A DNA stretch of 34,935 nt from Tistlia consotensis USBA 355 (GTDB taxonomy: Bacteria > Pseudomonadota > Alphaproteobacteria > Kiloniellales > DSM-21159), in NCBI RefSeq assembly GCF_900177295.1, contig NZ_FWZX01000047.1:1-34935 (forward strand), in the 5' to 3' direction. How positions within the stretch are numbered: position 1 is the stretch's first letter; each line of letters starts with the position of its first letter. The notes under the pieces were generated by a model. The model did not search any database, had not been told where the DNA came from, and was given only the letters and a program-made list of their open reading frames with translations. Position numbers and translations under genes: made by a program. This document shows positions 1 to 7,609 of the stretch, piece after piece.

Positions 1-177
1 GAGACGGTCGAGCATCCCTTTGGGACGATCAAGGCGCGGATGGGCGCGACCCACTTCCTGATGAAGCGGCTCCGCAACGTGAAGACGGAGACGGCGCTCG
101 CCGTCCTCGCCTACAACCTGACGCGGGTCATGAACATCCTGGGCGTCGGCGCGCTGATGGCGGCAATCCGGGCCTGA
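1..177 (+). CDS. IS1182-family-like transposase, C-terminal fragment (runs off the window start)
   Basis: Frame 1 is open from the first base to the TGA at 175-177 and encodes 58 residues. They carry the EHPFGTIK motif, then THFLMKRL, LAVLAYNLTRVMNILG. This is the conserved C-terminal segment of DDE transposases of the IS1182 type: the catalytic Glu region followed by the YN..R..NI.G tail. The rest of the gene lies outside the window, so I cannot tell whether the element is intact. Its G+C resembles the host rather than the A+T-rich insert downstream. The family call rests on remembered motif similarity only. Confidence 0.75.
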   Translation, partial: ETVEHPFGTIKARMGATHFLMKRLRNVKTETALAVLAYNLTRVMNILGVGALMAAIRA

Positions 178-325
178 TCCGCCTCCCTCCGGCCCAGAAC
201 ACTGCTGGAGCCCGTCAGGTCGCCAACGACGGCAAGACGCCGAACCGCCAGCTCGATCCACGCCCGAGCACCAGCGGCGGCCAGGTTGAGCCGATGCCGC
301 CAGCGTTTTCACACGACCAAGACCC
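178..325 (+). mobile_element. 3' non-coding end of the IS1182-like element with a putative terminal inverted repeat at 304-325
   Basis: After the transposase stop there are about 126 bases without a plausible gene. Then comes a segment at 304-325 with the core GTTTTCACAC and the end GACCC, which resembles the outer ends of IS1182-type elements. Base composition drops sharply towards A+T just after it, which fits an element boundary. The opposite end is not in the window, so the inverted repeat cannot be verified. Confidence 0.4.
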
Positions 326-373
326 GAAGGGGACGCTCCAATCCCCAGATCGCAAATATTGGCACGCCAACAC

Positions 374-403
374 TTGCTAACGCCGACTTCACCGTGGTAT
401 AAT
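374..403 (+). promoter_or_regulatory. Sigma-70 type promoter with extended -10, upstream of the leader ORF and KAP gene
   Basis: A -35 like TTGCTA at 374-379 is separated by 18 bases from a perfect TATAAT at 398-403. TG lies one base upstream of the -10 (395-396), giving an extended -10. It points into the A+T-rich insert and would start transcription near 410, about 60 bases before the small ORF at 469 and about 430 before the KAP start. Such a consensus-like promoter stands out in this G+C-rich genome. No experimental start is known. Confidence 0.6.
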
Positions 404-468
404 GTTGTCGTTGGTTAGTAAATAGACAGGTTGCGACCCAACATTTACCTCACCAAGAGGGAGTCTCA

Positions 469-537
469 ATGGGAATAGAAGACATTCTTAATCTTAATAT
501 TGCCATTTCCTATATTTTACTATCTTTGTTGACATAG
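469..537 (+). CDS. Putative 22-residue hydrophobic leader or small membrane peptide
   Basis: ATG at 469 is preceded by an AGAGGGAG ribosome-binding site (455-462) at good spacing. The frame is open for 22 codons to the TAG at 535-537. The peptide begins MGIEDILNLN and continues as an uninterrupted hydrophobic run (IAISYILLSLLT) that could form or associate with one membrane helix. It lies between the extended -10 promoter and the KAP gene. It could be a leader peptide, a small membrane protein, or the surviving N-terminus of a deleted gene. The strong start signal is visible; the function is unknown, and the codon count is too small for coding statistics. Confidence 0.4.
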   Translation: MGIEDILNLNIAISYILLSLLT

Positions 538-843
538 ACATTGGCTGCCTGAGGGGGCGGCATCCTCACCATCCACGAGAGAGTGGGGATGTCTCTCTCC
601 AGGACGTCGTTTCAAGAAAAGTGCCCGCGAGAGGCTGACCTCGCAATGCCGCCGGAAGCCGCTTGTGACGCTTTGCGGCCTGACCGCCCAACGGCTAGGC
701 CGTCGGAAGGCATGGCAAGTGATGGAGCGCGCCATTTTTTTGAGGACACATCTGCCTGCACAGCCCTGTTGTTCAGCCGACGTATTGGCGCAATACTATG
801 GTTCCATATTGCCAAACTGACTTCAAGCGACCGAACCACTCAT
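538..843 (+). other. Non-coding stretch between the leader ORF and the KAP gene
   Basis: This stretch is 306 bases without a convincing gene. The KAP reading frame stays open upstream to 583, but the extra 87 codons have no recognisable protein features and no good ribosome-binding site. A TTGACA hexamer at 529-534 has no partner -10 at the right distance. The region is somewhat richer in G+C than the insert on either side and could be leftover host or element DNA. Confidence 0.4.
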
Positions 844-3800
844 ATGAACGACTCCTTTAAGAAGACCAGTTCTCAGCCGCAGAGAATGCCCAGCATCCTT
901 GATAAAGAGCTAGAGGATCGTAGCGCAGACGCCTTCGGACATCAGGACTACGCGGACGCGCTGCGAGATCTGATCGAGGCCCCCACAAACAGACCACCGT
1001 TTAGTGTCGGGCTGCTTGGGCCTTGGGGGACGGGCAAAAGCTCGATCAAGGCCCTCTACCGCCGCGACCTGGAATCCGACAAGTCAGGAACTGCCGAAAA
1101 CCGTCGATCCGATCGCATCCATGTCATCACCTTCAACGCGTGGCGCTTCGGCGGCGAGCAGGACTTAAAGCGCGCATTGCTACGAGAATCCTTCAAACAG
1201 CTGGGCGGGAATGAGGCCGCGCTGCGTCGCGCACTCTTCGAGCAGGTGAATAAGGTTACGCACGAGAAGCGAAGGTTTAGAGACTGGTTTGGTGAGGCGT
1301 TTGGCCAACTTATAGGGTCGACGGCCATTCTTTTATTACTCTTTGTAGCCGCCATATCGATTACGTGGCTTTTTGTATGGTCGACCGGCCTGGAGGCGCA
1401 ATACTCTGTAGCCGGGGTCTTCGTTGCAGCAACAGCGTTGACTGGCTGGCTCGGAAAATCCATCGTCGATCTGCGTGTTCGCGCACCTGCGCAGTTCCTG
1501 CCTCAGACGTCTGTTTCGTTCCCCGCGACATCAGCGGAAGAATATGAGCGTTTGCTGACAGATCAGATTACCGAGTTCAGGCGGGGTGTCGGCCGAAAGT
1601 GCGAGCGCTTGGTTGTCTTTGTCGATGATCTCGATCGGCTGTCAGCTCCGGAGATGGTCGCCGGTCTCGACGCCATCCGCACGTTTCTCGAACTGCCGTT
1701 TAATACGTCGGAAGACGGTTTCGGCGTCGTTTTTGTCATTTCATGCGACGAGGACAAGATCGCGGAGGCGATACAGCGGCGAAGTGGAGCCGGCAGTCCT
1801 GACTTGCCCGGCGCTGTATTTTCGCGTGGGGATGCGCGCCGGTATCTCGACCGCCTGTTTCAATACCGGTTGGAGATCCCTCAGTTTCCGAAGTTGGACA
1901 TGCGCGATTTTGCGCTGAAAAAGCTTCAGGGTATAGAGAGCGTAGCTACCGATCTCGAAAAGCGGAAAGTTGCGCTGGAAGACGTTATAGATCGACTGAT
2001 CCATGTCGATGTGCAGAGCCCACGGAACGCCATTCAACTCTTGAACGCCTTCATACAGTCTTGGTGGATCGGTAGTCTGCGTGAACGCAACGGTGTCGGA
2101 TCCAGTGCACCCGGTGCGTTGCACAAAGGCGCCGTGACCGACCACCCGCTCTCATTGGCGGCACTGTGCGTGCTTCGTGTTGACTTTCCCGATTTCTACG
2201 ATGCGGTGCAGACCCGTCCGGAAATCATTTCAGAATTCCGTAGCTCGGTCTTTGGTGGGAAGCCACCAATGGAACTGGCGCCGCAGGCGCGCGAATTGCT
2301 TAGAGATTTCCTCGTTGCAGACAAGAACGGCGATCTGACCGGCGAGGTGCGAGCGGACCGCCGGACGGACCACCGAAAGCTCCGACGTTATCTTTCCAGC
2401 CTGGCGGACCTGCGGTGGCCGGTCGTATTGCAACCGCTGCTGCGGCTTGCTGAAGACCCAATTACGCGGAAGTTCGGCGACAGAGCGGCCACTGTTTTCG
2501 ATAGCCTCGTCTCCGGCGATGATGCGGGCGTGTTGGAGGCGTTCGGACGGAATTTGGACGACAAATCCCTCGCTGACGAAGATGTCGTGCTGCTGGAGGA
2601 TTTCGGAGAGGCATTGCCGCAGGAAACCGAGGCGAGGCGTGTCAATGCCGCGCGCGTTCTCGCTGCGTTGGTAGATCGGATACCTCAGGAGCGAAGACGC
2701 AGAATTCTGTCTCCGCTCATAAGGCAGATGGCGGCGCTGAAGGCCGTTCGTATGAACGTCCAGCCTGGGCGCGCCCGGCAGATCATCGAGGGCGCAACGG
2801 CTGAGGATCGACGTGATGTTGCCGAAAGGTTTATCACCGATCTTTTGAATTTAAATCCGCTGGATTGGCGTCTAGCTACAGGTGGCGAGCCTAACCTAGA
2901 TGAGGTGATAGGCGCTGTCAGGGATGCGGTCGATCTTGCCCTGGAAGTGAAGGACGCCAACGGTTTGCCTCCCAGCGCGGATGCCATGCTCAGGGATTGG
3001 CTGTTGAAGCGCGAAGTCCGCCTCGGAGGTGAGTCGCAGACTTTACCGTTCACCGAACTCGAAGGGTGGATGGAGAGATACAGCGATCTTCTTCTCGAAT
3101 ATCTGGCGACAGACTACTCAGATCAGGCTATTGGTGAGCTCGAAGGAACAGAGCGCGCTCTTGAAGTTGCACCGCCGGTTCTCGCGAGAATTTCTTCGAT
3201 ACTCGCCGACACTGCGGCGCTCGGACAGGAAGAGCGTGAGGTGCTATGGGGTCAGTTGACTCGGCTGATAGGGGTTCAGCCGCGAACCGCGGCTGAGGCC
3301 GCATGGGCGGAAGCTGCACGGTATAGCACTCTTGCCCGTCCAGACGAAAGGCGGGCGTTTCTGGCCGCGTTCGCGACGCGGCTCTGCAAAGAGATTGAAG
3401 ATGGAGAGAATTGGCCGCTCGACCGAACCCAAGGCGCCATCAAGATTATCGATTTGATCGCGGAATGGCAGGCGGATATTGACCTGAAAACGGCAACGAC
3501 TCTGGAAAAGCTCATCTTGCTGTGGGCAAAGGAATCTTCGCACGAGAGCTTTGCTCTTCGAGCGCTGGATGTATTGAAGGGCCAGGCGAAAGAGTCCTGG
3601 GATCGGATTATATCGGAACTCAGCCAACTGGAGCTCTCCGCGAGGCCGAATGATGTTTCAAGATACCTGGGACGAAGTTTTGGCGAAATTGCGATGGCCG
3701 GAAAGAACCAGTTAGTAAAGAAGATGGATGCGCTTATCAACGATAACGAGCCAAATGAAGAGTCTATCGAAAGCTACAAAACCGTCGTGAAGAGCATGCC

Positions 3801-3927
3801 GGAAATGGCGTGGTCTGCGGCACCGCTCAACGACCACCTTGGTCGGCTCTTGGATCGCATCAGCGCAATGCACAACAATGCGGCCTACCTGGGCCATTTC
3901 CTTCCGGTCGCTTCAGGCATTTTTTAA
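844..3927 (+). CDS. KAP-family P-loop NTPase with two membrane helices, N-terminal 1027 residues (ends at a premature TAA)
   Basis: KAP NTPases (named after Kidins220/ARMS and PifA) are membrane-anchored STAND-class ATPases, and some exclude phage. From ATG 844 the order is Walker A GPWGTGKSS (59-67), the FNAW segment (98-101), two membrane helices inserted inside the NTPase domain (about 157-178 and 187-204), Walker B ending DDLDRL (261-266), a CDEDKI segment (301-306) and a PRNAI..LN segment typical of the lid. About 600 further residues, mostly helical, have no domain I recognise. ATG 886 is an alternative start; neither has a strong ribosome-binding site. The frame ends at TAA 3925-3927 within a T6 run, but homologous-looking sequence continues in the next frame to 4927. 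G+C is far below that of neighbouring genes, which suggests transfer. Confidence 0.85.
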   Translation: MNDSFKKTSSQPQRMPSILDKELEDRSADAFGHQDYADALRDLIEAPTNRPPFSVGLLGPWGTGKSSIKALYRRDLESDKSGTAENRRSDRIHVITFNAWRFGGEQDLKRALLRESFKQLGGNEAALRRALFEQVNKVTHEKRRFRDWFGEAFGQLIGSTAILLLLFVAAISITWLFVWSTGLEAQYSVAGVFVAATALTGWLGKSIVDLRVRAPAQFLPQTSVSFPATSAEEYERLLTDQITEFRRGVGRKCERLVVFVDDLDRLSAPEMVAGLDAIRTFLELPFNTSEDGFGVVFVISCDEDKIAEAIQRRSGAGSPDLPGAVFSRGDARRYLDRLFQYRLEIPQFPKLDMRDFALKKLQGIESVATDLEKRKVALEDVIDRLIHVDVQSPRNAIQLLNAFIQSWWIGSLRERNGVGSSAPGALHKGAVTDHPLSLAALCVLRVDFPDFYDAVQTRPEIISEFRSSVFGGKPPMELAPQARELLRDFLVADKNGDLTGEVRADRRTDHRKLRRYLSSLADLRWPVVLQPLLRLAEDPITRKFGDRAATVFDSLVSGDDAGVLEAFGRNLDDKSLADEDVVLLEDFGEALPQETEARRVNAARVLAALVDRIPQERRRRILSPLIRQMAALKAVRMNVQPGRARQIIEGATAEDRRDVAERFITDLLNLNPLDWRLATGGEPNLDEVIGAVRDAVDLALEVKDANGLPPSADAMLRDWLLKREVRLGGESQTLPFTELEGWMERYSDLLLEYLATDYSDQAIGELEGTERALEVAPPVLARISSILADTAALGQEEREVLWGQLTRLIGVQPRTAAEAAWAEAARYSTLARPDERRAFLAAFATRLCKEIEDGENWPLDRTQGAIKIIDLIAEWQADIDLKTATTLEKLILLWAKESSHESFALRALDVLKGQAKESWDRIISELSQLELSARPNDVSRYLGRSFGEIAMAGKNQLVKKMDALINDNEPNEESIESYKTVVKSMPEMAWSAAPLNDHLGRLLDRISAMHNNAAYLGHFLPVASGIF

Positions 3928-4927
3928 GTTCGCAGCGAACGGCAAGGTAGCGCAGATTTTGACGCTGCTGTTTTCTAATGCTGCCGGCACGCCAAAGGCA
4001 TATATCGTTGCTCACCGATGCATGATAGGCGCATGGCCCAAACCTGACGATCAGACTGGCAATTATAAGCCGAATGATATCGTAACGAGGGCGTGTCAAT
4101 TCATTCAAGATCAGCCCGGAAATGCGGGCGTGGGCGATGTATATGGATCGATATGTGACCTCGCGCAGAGAGGTTTGGCGGGTGGCAAGATCAATCAAGG
4201 AATTTCAGATGTAACCCCGATCGTGTGGAGTATGGCACCAGGCCGTGTTTCGGCGTTTTCCCCCTTCGTTGCGGCAATATTGGCGCCCGCAAATGTAGCA
4301 GAAATTCTTACAGGTGCGCAGGCGCAAGATTTAGAAATTGACGATCTATCCACGTTACTGACTGATACATCGAAGGTCTTCGATTCCAACAAACGGCATG
4401 ATGTGGCCAGGCGCATTCTGGCTTCGCTGCCTGTGACGTTGCTTGAAAAACCCGATGGGGCGCTCGGGTGTTGGGTTTCGTGTGTCGCCGAGGAGGACCC
4501 GGGGTTCGCAATAGATCTTCTTGCCGATGATGGGTTTAACGATGAGCAGCGGAACCGGATTCTTGCGCGCGTAGGAGATGAAGCACTTGCCGAGGCACCA
4601 GCTTCATTGGATGGGGTGTTGAAGGACGCGACGCGCCCCAAAACGAGAAATGCGCTTATCGAGCGACTCACACAAGTCGGGAAATGCTGCACCTCGAAGA
4701 GCGCAAGGAGCAGGCTTGCGGAACGCATGATTGCCTCTCTGCCTATGCTGTCCGGAGAGGAATTGCACTCTGTAGGCCGGCAAATCGCGGACTTGGGTGG
4801 CGTGAGCGCGCTTGAGCGCAATGAGGAGGTTTTGGCCAAGCTTGATGCAGAGCAATCTCGCGTCCTTGCTAACGCATTTCCTTCGTCTCGCCGGCTCCGC
4901 AATGCACTAGATGTCCCCGAGAGCTAG
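3926..4927 (+). CDS. C-terminal continuation of the KAP NTPase in the +1 frame
   Basis: Directly after the T6 run the +1 frame carries on from AAG 3926 for 333 codons to TAG 4925-4927. The helical, Leu/Ala/Asp-rich composition matches the end of the KAP protein and there is no domain break. The frame is open back to TTG 3839, overlapping the KAP gene, with ATGs at 3878 and 4021. None has a ribosome-binding site, so a separate gene is unlikely. Joining TTT (3922-3924) to AAG gives one protein of 1360 residues. Possible causes are a base too many in the T run (assembly), an inactivating mutation, or programmed +1 frameshifting; the last is discussed in the findings. No domain is recognised in this part. 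Confidence 0.7.
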   Translation, partial: KFAANGKVAQILTLLFSNAAGTPKAYIVAHRCMIGAWPKPDDQTGNYKPNDIVTRACQFIQDQPGNAGVGDVYGSICDLAQRGLAGGKINQGISDVTPIVWSMAPGRVSAFSPFVAAILAPANVAEILTGAQAQDLEIDDLSTLLTDTSKVFDSNKRHDVARRILASLPVTLLEKPDGALGCWVSCVAEEDPGFAIDLLADDGFNDEQRNRILARVGDEALAEAPASLDGVLKDATRPKTRNALIERLTQVGKCCTSKSARSRLAERMIASLPMLSGEELHSVGRQIADLGGVSALERNEEVLAKLDAEQSRVLANAFPSSRRLRNALDVPES

Positions 4928-5038
4928 TGCACGGAGTGTGCGCGGGGCCAGTTACGGCCGTCCGCTCCTAGCGCATTGCCGCCCCGGCATGAGGAGCGGT
5001 CCGCGGGGCCCCAAGCGGCCCGGCCACCGACGATTCAG

Positions 5039-5431
5039 TCAGAACCACAGGTCGGAAACGCAGCGGCCGTCCCTGGGGAGATCGTCGAATGCTCCGAGAC
5101 CGTCGAAGTGGTCGATCGGCAGGGCCTGGATCGGGTCGGGCTCGGTCAGGCGAAGGTTGACCGCCGTCCAGTAGCGGCCGTCCTTGCCCGGCCTCGTCGC
5201 CACATAGTGCGTCACGCACCCGCAGGCCGGGCAGAAGTGAAAGTCGATCGCCCCGCCGTCGGCGCGGCGATAGGCGGTCGTGTCACCGGACGCGTGTATA
5301 TCGTGGCCGATGTGGCCGTAGGCCCAGAGGACGCCATAGCGGCGGCAGATCGTGCAGTTGCACGCGGTGACCGACTCCGGCGGCGTGTCGAGCGTCCAGG
5401 TCACACGTCCGCAGTGGCAGGTTCCTCGCAT
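5039..5431 (-). CDS. GFA-fold (CENP-V/GFA domain) zinc protein
   Basis: This 130-residue protein has the Mss4-like zinc fold of the family once called glutathione-dependent formaldehyde-activating enzymes. Visible zinc ligands are the CHC motif (C5, C7), CNCTIC (C24, C26, C29) and CPAC (C67, C70), and the length is normal for the family. The start at 5431 has AGGAG nine bases upstream and places the CHC motif at the usual distance from the N-terminus; upstream in-frame starts add only Arg-rich sequence. Members bind glutathione adducts or small thiol conjugates, but most, including this one, have no proven reaction. It marks the return to host-like G+C after the KAP insert. Confidence 0.85.
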   Translation of the reverse strand: MRGTCHCGRVTWTLDTPPESVTACNCTICRRYGVLWAYGHIGHDIHASGDTTAYRRADGGAIDFHFCPACGCVTHYVATRPGKDGRYWTAVNLRLTEPDPIQALPIDHFDGLGAFDDLPRDGRCVSDLWF

Positions 5432-5614
5432 CGTCTCGGGCTCCTGTCGCCGGTGCCGGTCGCGCGCTGGGGGCGGGCGTCGACCCGCGTCTGCTGTCAA
5501 TCTACGCGTGCGACCGCCGGTTCGCCAGCCGTGGCTTCCCCGACGGCCCCTCCTGGCGCAAACCGGGCTCTGCTGGGCACGCACGGGAACGGCCGTTGCG
5601 CGCCCCTATCTGCT

Positions 5615-6466
5615 TCACCCCATCACCTTCCCCAGAAACCCCAGCATCGCCGCGTTGAATTGCGCCGGCCGCTGCAGCGGGGCGAAGTGGCCGACGCCGG
5701 GCAGGGGGATCAGCTCGGCGTCGGGGATGGTGGCGGCCAGGTAGGCGGCGTGCTCGGGCTCGACGAACTCGTCCTGCTCGGCCTGGACGACGGCGACCGG
5801 CACGCGGATCCGCGCGAGGGCGCGCGGGGCGTAGTTCGGCTGGGTCTGGCGCATCGTGTCGTGCGCCCTGGCGACGGCCGGGAACTGGTCCGGCGTCGCC
5901 GAGAGCGCGGCGTAGTCCGCGGCCTGGCGGGCGAGGACGCGGTCGAGCCGCGGGCCGGGCTCGACCTCCCGCAGGCCGCCCGGATCCATGGCGCAGCCGA
6001 AGAACAGCACGCCGGCGACCCGCTGCGGCGCCTTCATGGCCAGGATCAGGGCGACGGCGGCGCCGTCGCCCCAGCCGACCAGGCCGGCGCGCTCGATCTT
6101 CAGGGCGTCCAGCACCGCGAGCAGGTCGGCGACCATGACCTCGTAGCGGAACGGCCGGGCGTCGCGGCTGCTGCGGCCGTGGCCGCGGCTGTCGATCACG
6201 ACCGCGCGCCGGCCGGCGGCGCGCAGGGCCGGCACCTGGTGGCCCCAGTCGCCGCCGTGGCCGAGCCCGCCGTGCAGCAGGATCACCGGCGGGCCCTCGC
6301 CGAAGCTCGCGTAGCGGAGCCGCGCGCCCTCGTGCTCGACCCAGCCCTCGGCGTCCGGCTTCGGCAGGGGCGGGGCGCCCTCGGCCGCGTAGGTCGTCAG
6401 CTCGTCGTCCGGGCGCGCATCGGCGGGGCTTTCGTCGTCCGGGCTTTCGTCTTTGGGGCGGTCCAT
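5615..6466 (-). CDS. Alpha/beta-hydrolase fold protein with Gly in place of the nucleophile Ser
   Basis: This is a 283-residue cytoplasmic alpha/beta-hydrolase. Visible elements are the oxyanion-hole HGG (65-67), the IDSRGHGRSS strand-4 motif (91-100), an acid residue in the AEQDEFVEPEH region, and the catalytic His in GVGHFAPL near the C-terminus. The nucleophile elbow reads GWGDG (131-135) where relatives have GWSDG, because codon 133 (6068-6070) is GGC instead of AGC. Without the Ser the normal acyl-enzyme reaction is not expected, so it may be inactive, use another mechanism, or bind ligands only. Start 6466 is the ATG before an Asp/Pro/Glu-rich tail of about 35 residues. The next gene on the same strand, carbonic anhydrase, lies 113 bases upstream, so co-transcription is possible. 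Confidence 0.85.
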   Translation of the reverse strand: MDRPKDESPDDESPADARPDDELTTYAAEGAPPLPKPDAEGWVEHEGARLRYASFGEGPPVILLHGGLGHGGDWGHQVPALRAAGRRAVVIDSRGHGRSSRDARPFRYEVMVADLLAVLDALKIERAGLVGWGDGAAVALILAMKAPQRVAGVLFFGCAMDPGGLREVEPGPRLDRVLARQAADYAALSATPDQFPAVARAHDTMRQTQPNYAPRALARIRVPVAVVQAEQDEFVEPEHAAYLAATIPDAELIPLPGVGHFAPLQRPAQFNAAMLGFLGKVMG

Positions 6467-6579
6467 GGCGTCCTGTCCGGGAGGATGGCCGGACAGTCTA
6501 CGCCCTGTGCCGCCCCAGGTCCCGGCCCCCGGTCCCGTCCCGGCGGCCGGCCGCGCACCCCGGTGCGCCCGGCCCGACC

Positions 6580-7383
6580 CTACTCCAGCAAGGTCACCTT
6601 GCCGTTGGCGACGTCGTAGAAGGCGGCGACGACCTTCAGCCGGTCCTTCTCCTTGAGCAGGTCGGCGATGACCGGCGAGGACTCGGCGATCAGCTTGGCC
6701 TGGTTGCGGGCGTTGACGCCGGCGGTCTTGTCGATGCCCGTCCCCTCCTGGAAGACGGCCGGCATGATCGGCGCGTAGAGCGCGCTGATCTGGCCCGGGA
6801 CGGCCTTGCGGTAGAGCGCGGCCTCGACCGCGCCGCAGCGGCCGTGGGCCAGGACCATGACGACCCGGACGCCGAGCACCGCCGCGCCGTACTCCAGGCT
6901 GGCGATGATCTCGGGCGTCGCGATGTTGCCGGCGACCCGGCAGACGAAGAGGTGGCCGATGGTCTGGTCGAAGACCAGCTCGACCGGCACGCGGCTGTCG
7001 GCGCAGGACAGCACGGCGGCGAAGGGCTCCTGCTTCTCGGCCGTGTGGTCGTGCAGCATCTTCAGGTCGTGGTCGAAGGAGGTCATCTTGCCGTCGAGGT
7101 AGCGCTGGTTGCCGGCCATCAGCTCCTTCAGGGCCTGGTCGGCGGTCAGGGTGGTCTGCGCCAGGGCAGGGCTCGGCGCCGCCAGGCCGCTGCCCAGGCC
7201 CGCCGCCAGCCCGACCGCGAGGCCGCCGGCGGCCGTTCCCGCGACGCCGCTCCGCAGGAAGCCGCGCCGCGACAGGCCGGGGGAGGGTGAGGGCGAGGCG
7301 GCGGGCGCCGCACCGTCGCCGGCCTCGGGATGGCAGGCACAAAGGTCCGGACCGTCCCGGTGCGAATGCTCGGAAGCAGCCAT
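6580..7383 (-). CDS. Beta-carbonic anhydrase with a Tat signal
   Basis: Beta-class carbonic anhydrases interconvert CO2 and bicarbonate at a Zn centre. The Cys-Asp-x-Arg motif (C127, D129, R131) and HxxC (H180, C183) provide the Zn ligands and the Asp-Arg dyad. Ahead of the enzyme is a twin-arginine signal, SRRGFLR (38-44), then an Ala/Gly-rich hydrophobic stretch ending near ALAQ (73-76). The folded zinc enzyme should therefore be exported to the periplasm. The region before the twin arginine is unusually long (37 residues), with His and Cys (HSH, CACH) that could bind metal. Length is 267 residues. The start at 7383 is the only one that keeps the full n-region; a later start is possible. 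Confidence 0.9.
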   Translation of the reverse strand: MAASEHSHRDGPDLCACHPEAGDGAAPAASPSPSPGLSRRGFLRSGVAGTAAGGLAVGLAAGLGSGLAAPSPALAQTTLTADQALKELMAGNQRYLDGKMTSFDHDLKMLHDHTAEKQEPFAAVLSCADSRVPVELVFDQTIGHLFVCRVAGNIATPEIIASLEYGAAVLGVRVVMVLAHGRCGAVEAALYRKAVPGQISALYAPIMPAVFQEGTGIDKTAGVNARNQAKLIAESSPVIADLLKEKDRLKVVAAFYDVANGKVTLLE

Positions 7384-7609
7384 CGTGCGTCGTCCTCTTC
7401 CCTGCGCTGCGGCCGAAGCGGGGGCAGGCCGCGCCGCGCCTGCCGAGGATGCGCCCCCGCAGGGAGTCTACCTTTGCTTGCGTAATTCCCCAAGTGAATA
7501 CGCGACAATATAGCATCCGGGGCCGGGTCCCCGCGGACGGCCGGTCACGGGGACCGGTCGCGAGGGCCTGGCGCCGGTCCCGGCGGGTGCCCGCGCGCCG
7601 GTGGCCGCG

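Noticed and set aside
529-557. TTGACA at 529-534 as a KAP promoter
   Set aside because: There is no -10-like hexamer 16-19 bases downstream; that stretch is G-rich.
583-843. N-terminal extension of the KAP gene to ATG 583
   Set aside because: The extra 87 codons show no protein-like pattern and no ribosome-binding site, and the recognisable KAP sequence begins after 844.
4976-6619. 547-codon plus-strand frame
   Set aside because: It is antisense to the GFA and alpha/beta-hydrolase genes, whose minus-strand frames carry clear family motifs.
6467-7516. Upstream part of a 633-codon frame joined to the alpha/beta hydrolase
   Set aside because: It lies over the carbonic anhydrase gene in another frame and is Arg-rich; the hydrolase has its own ATG at 6466.
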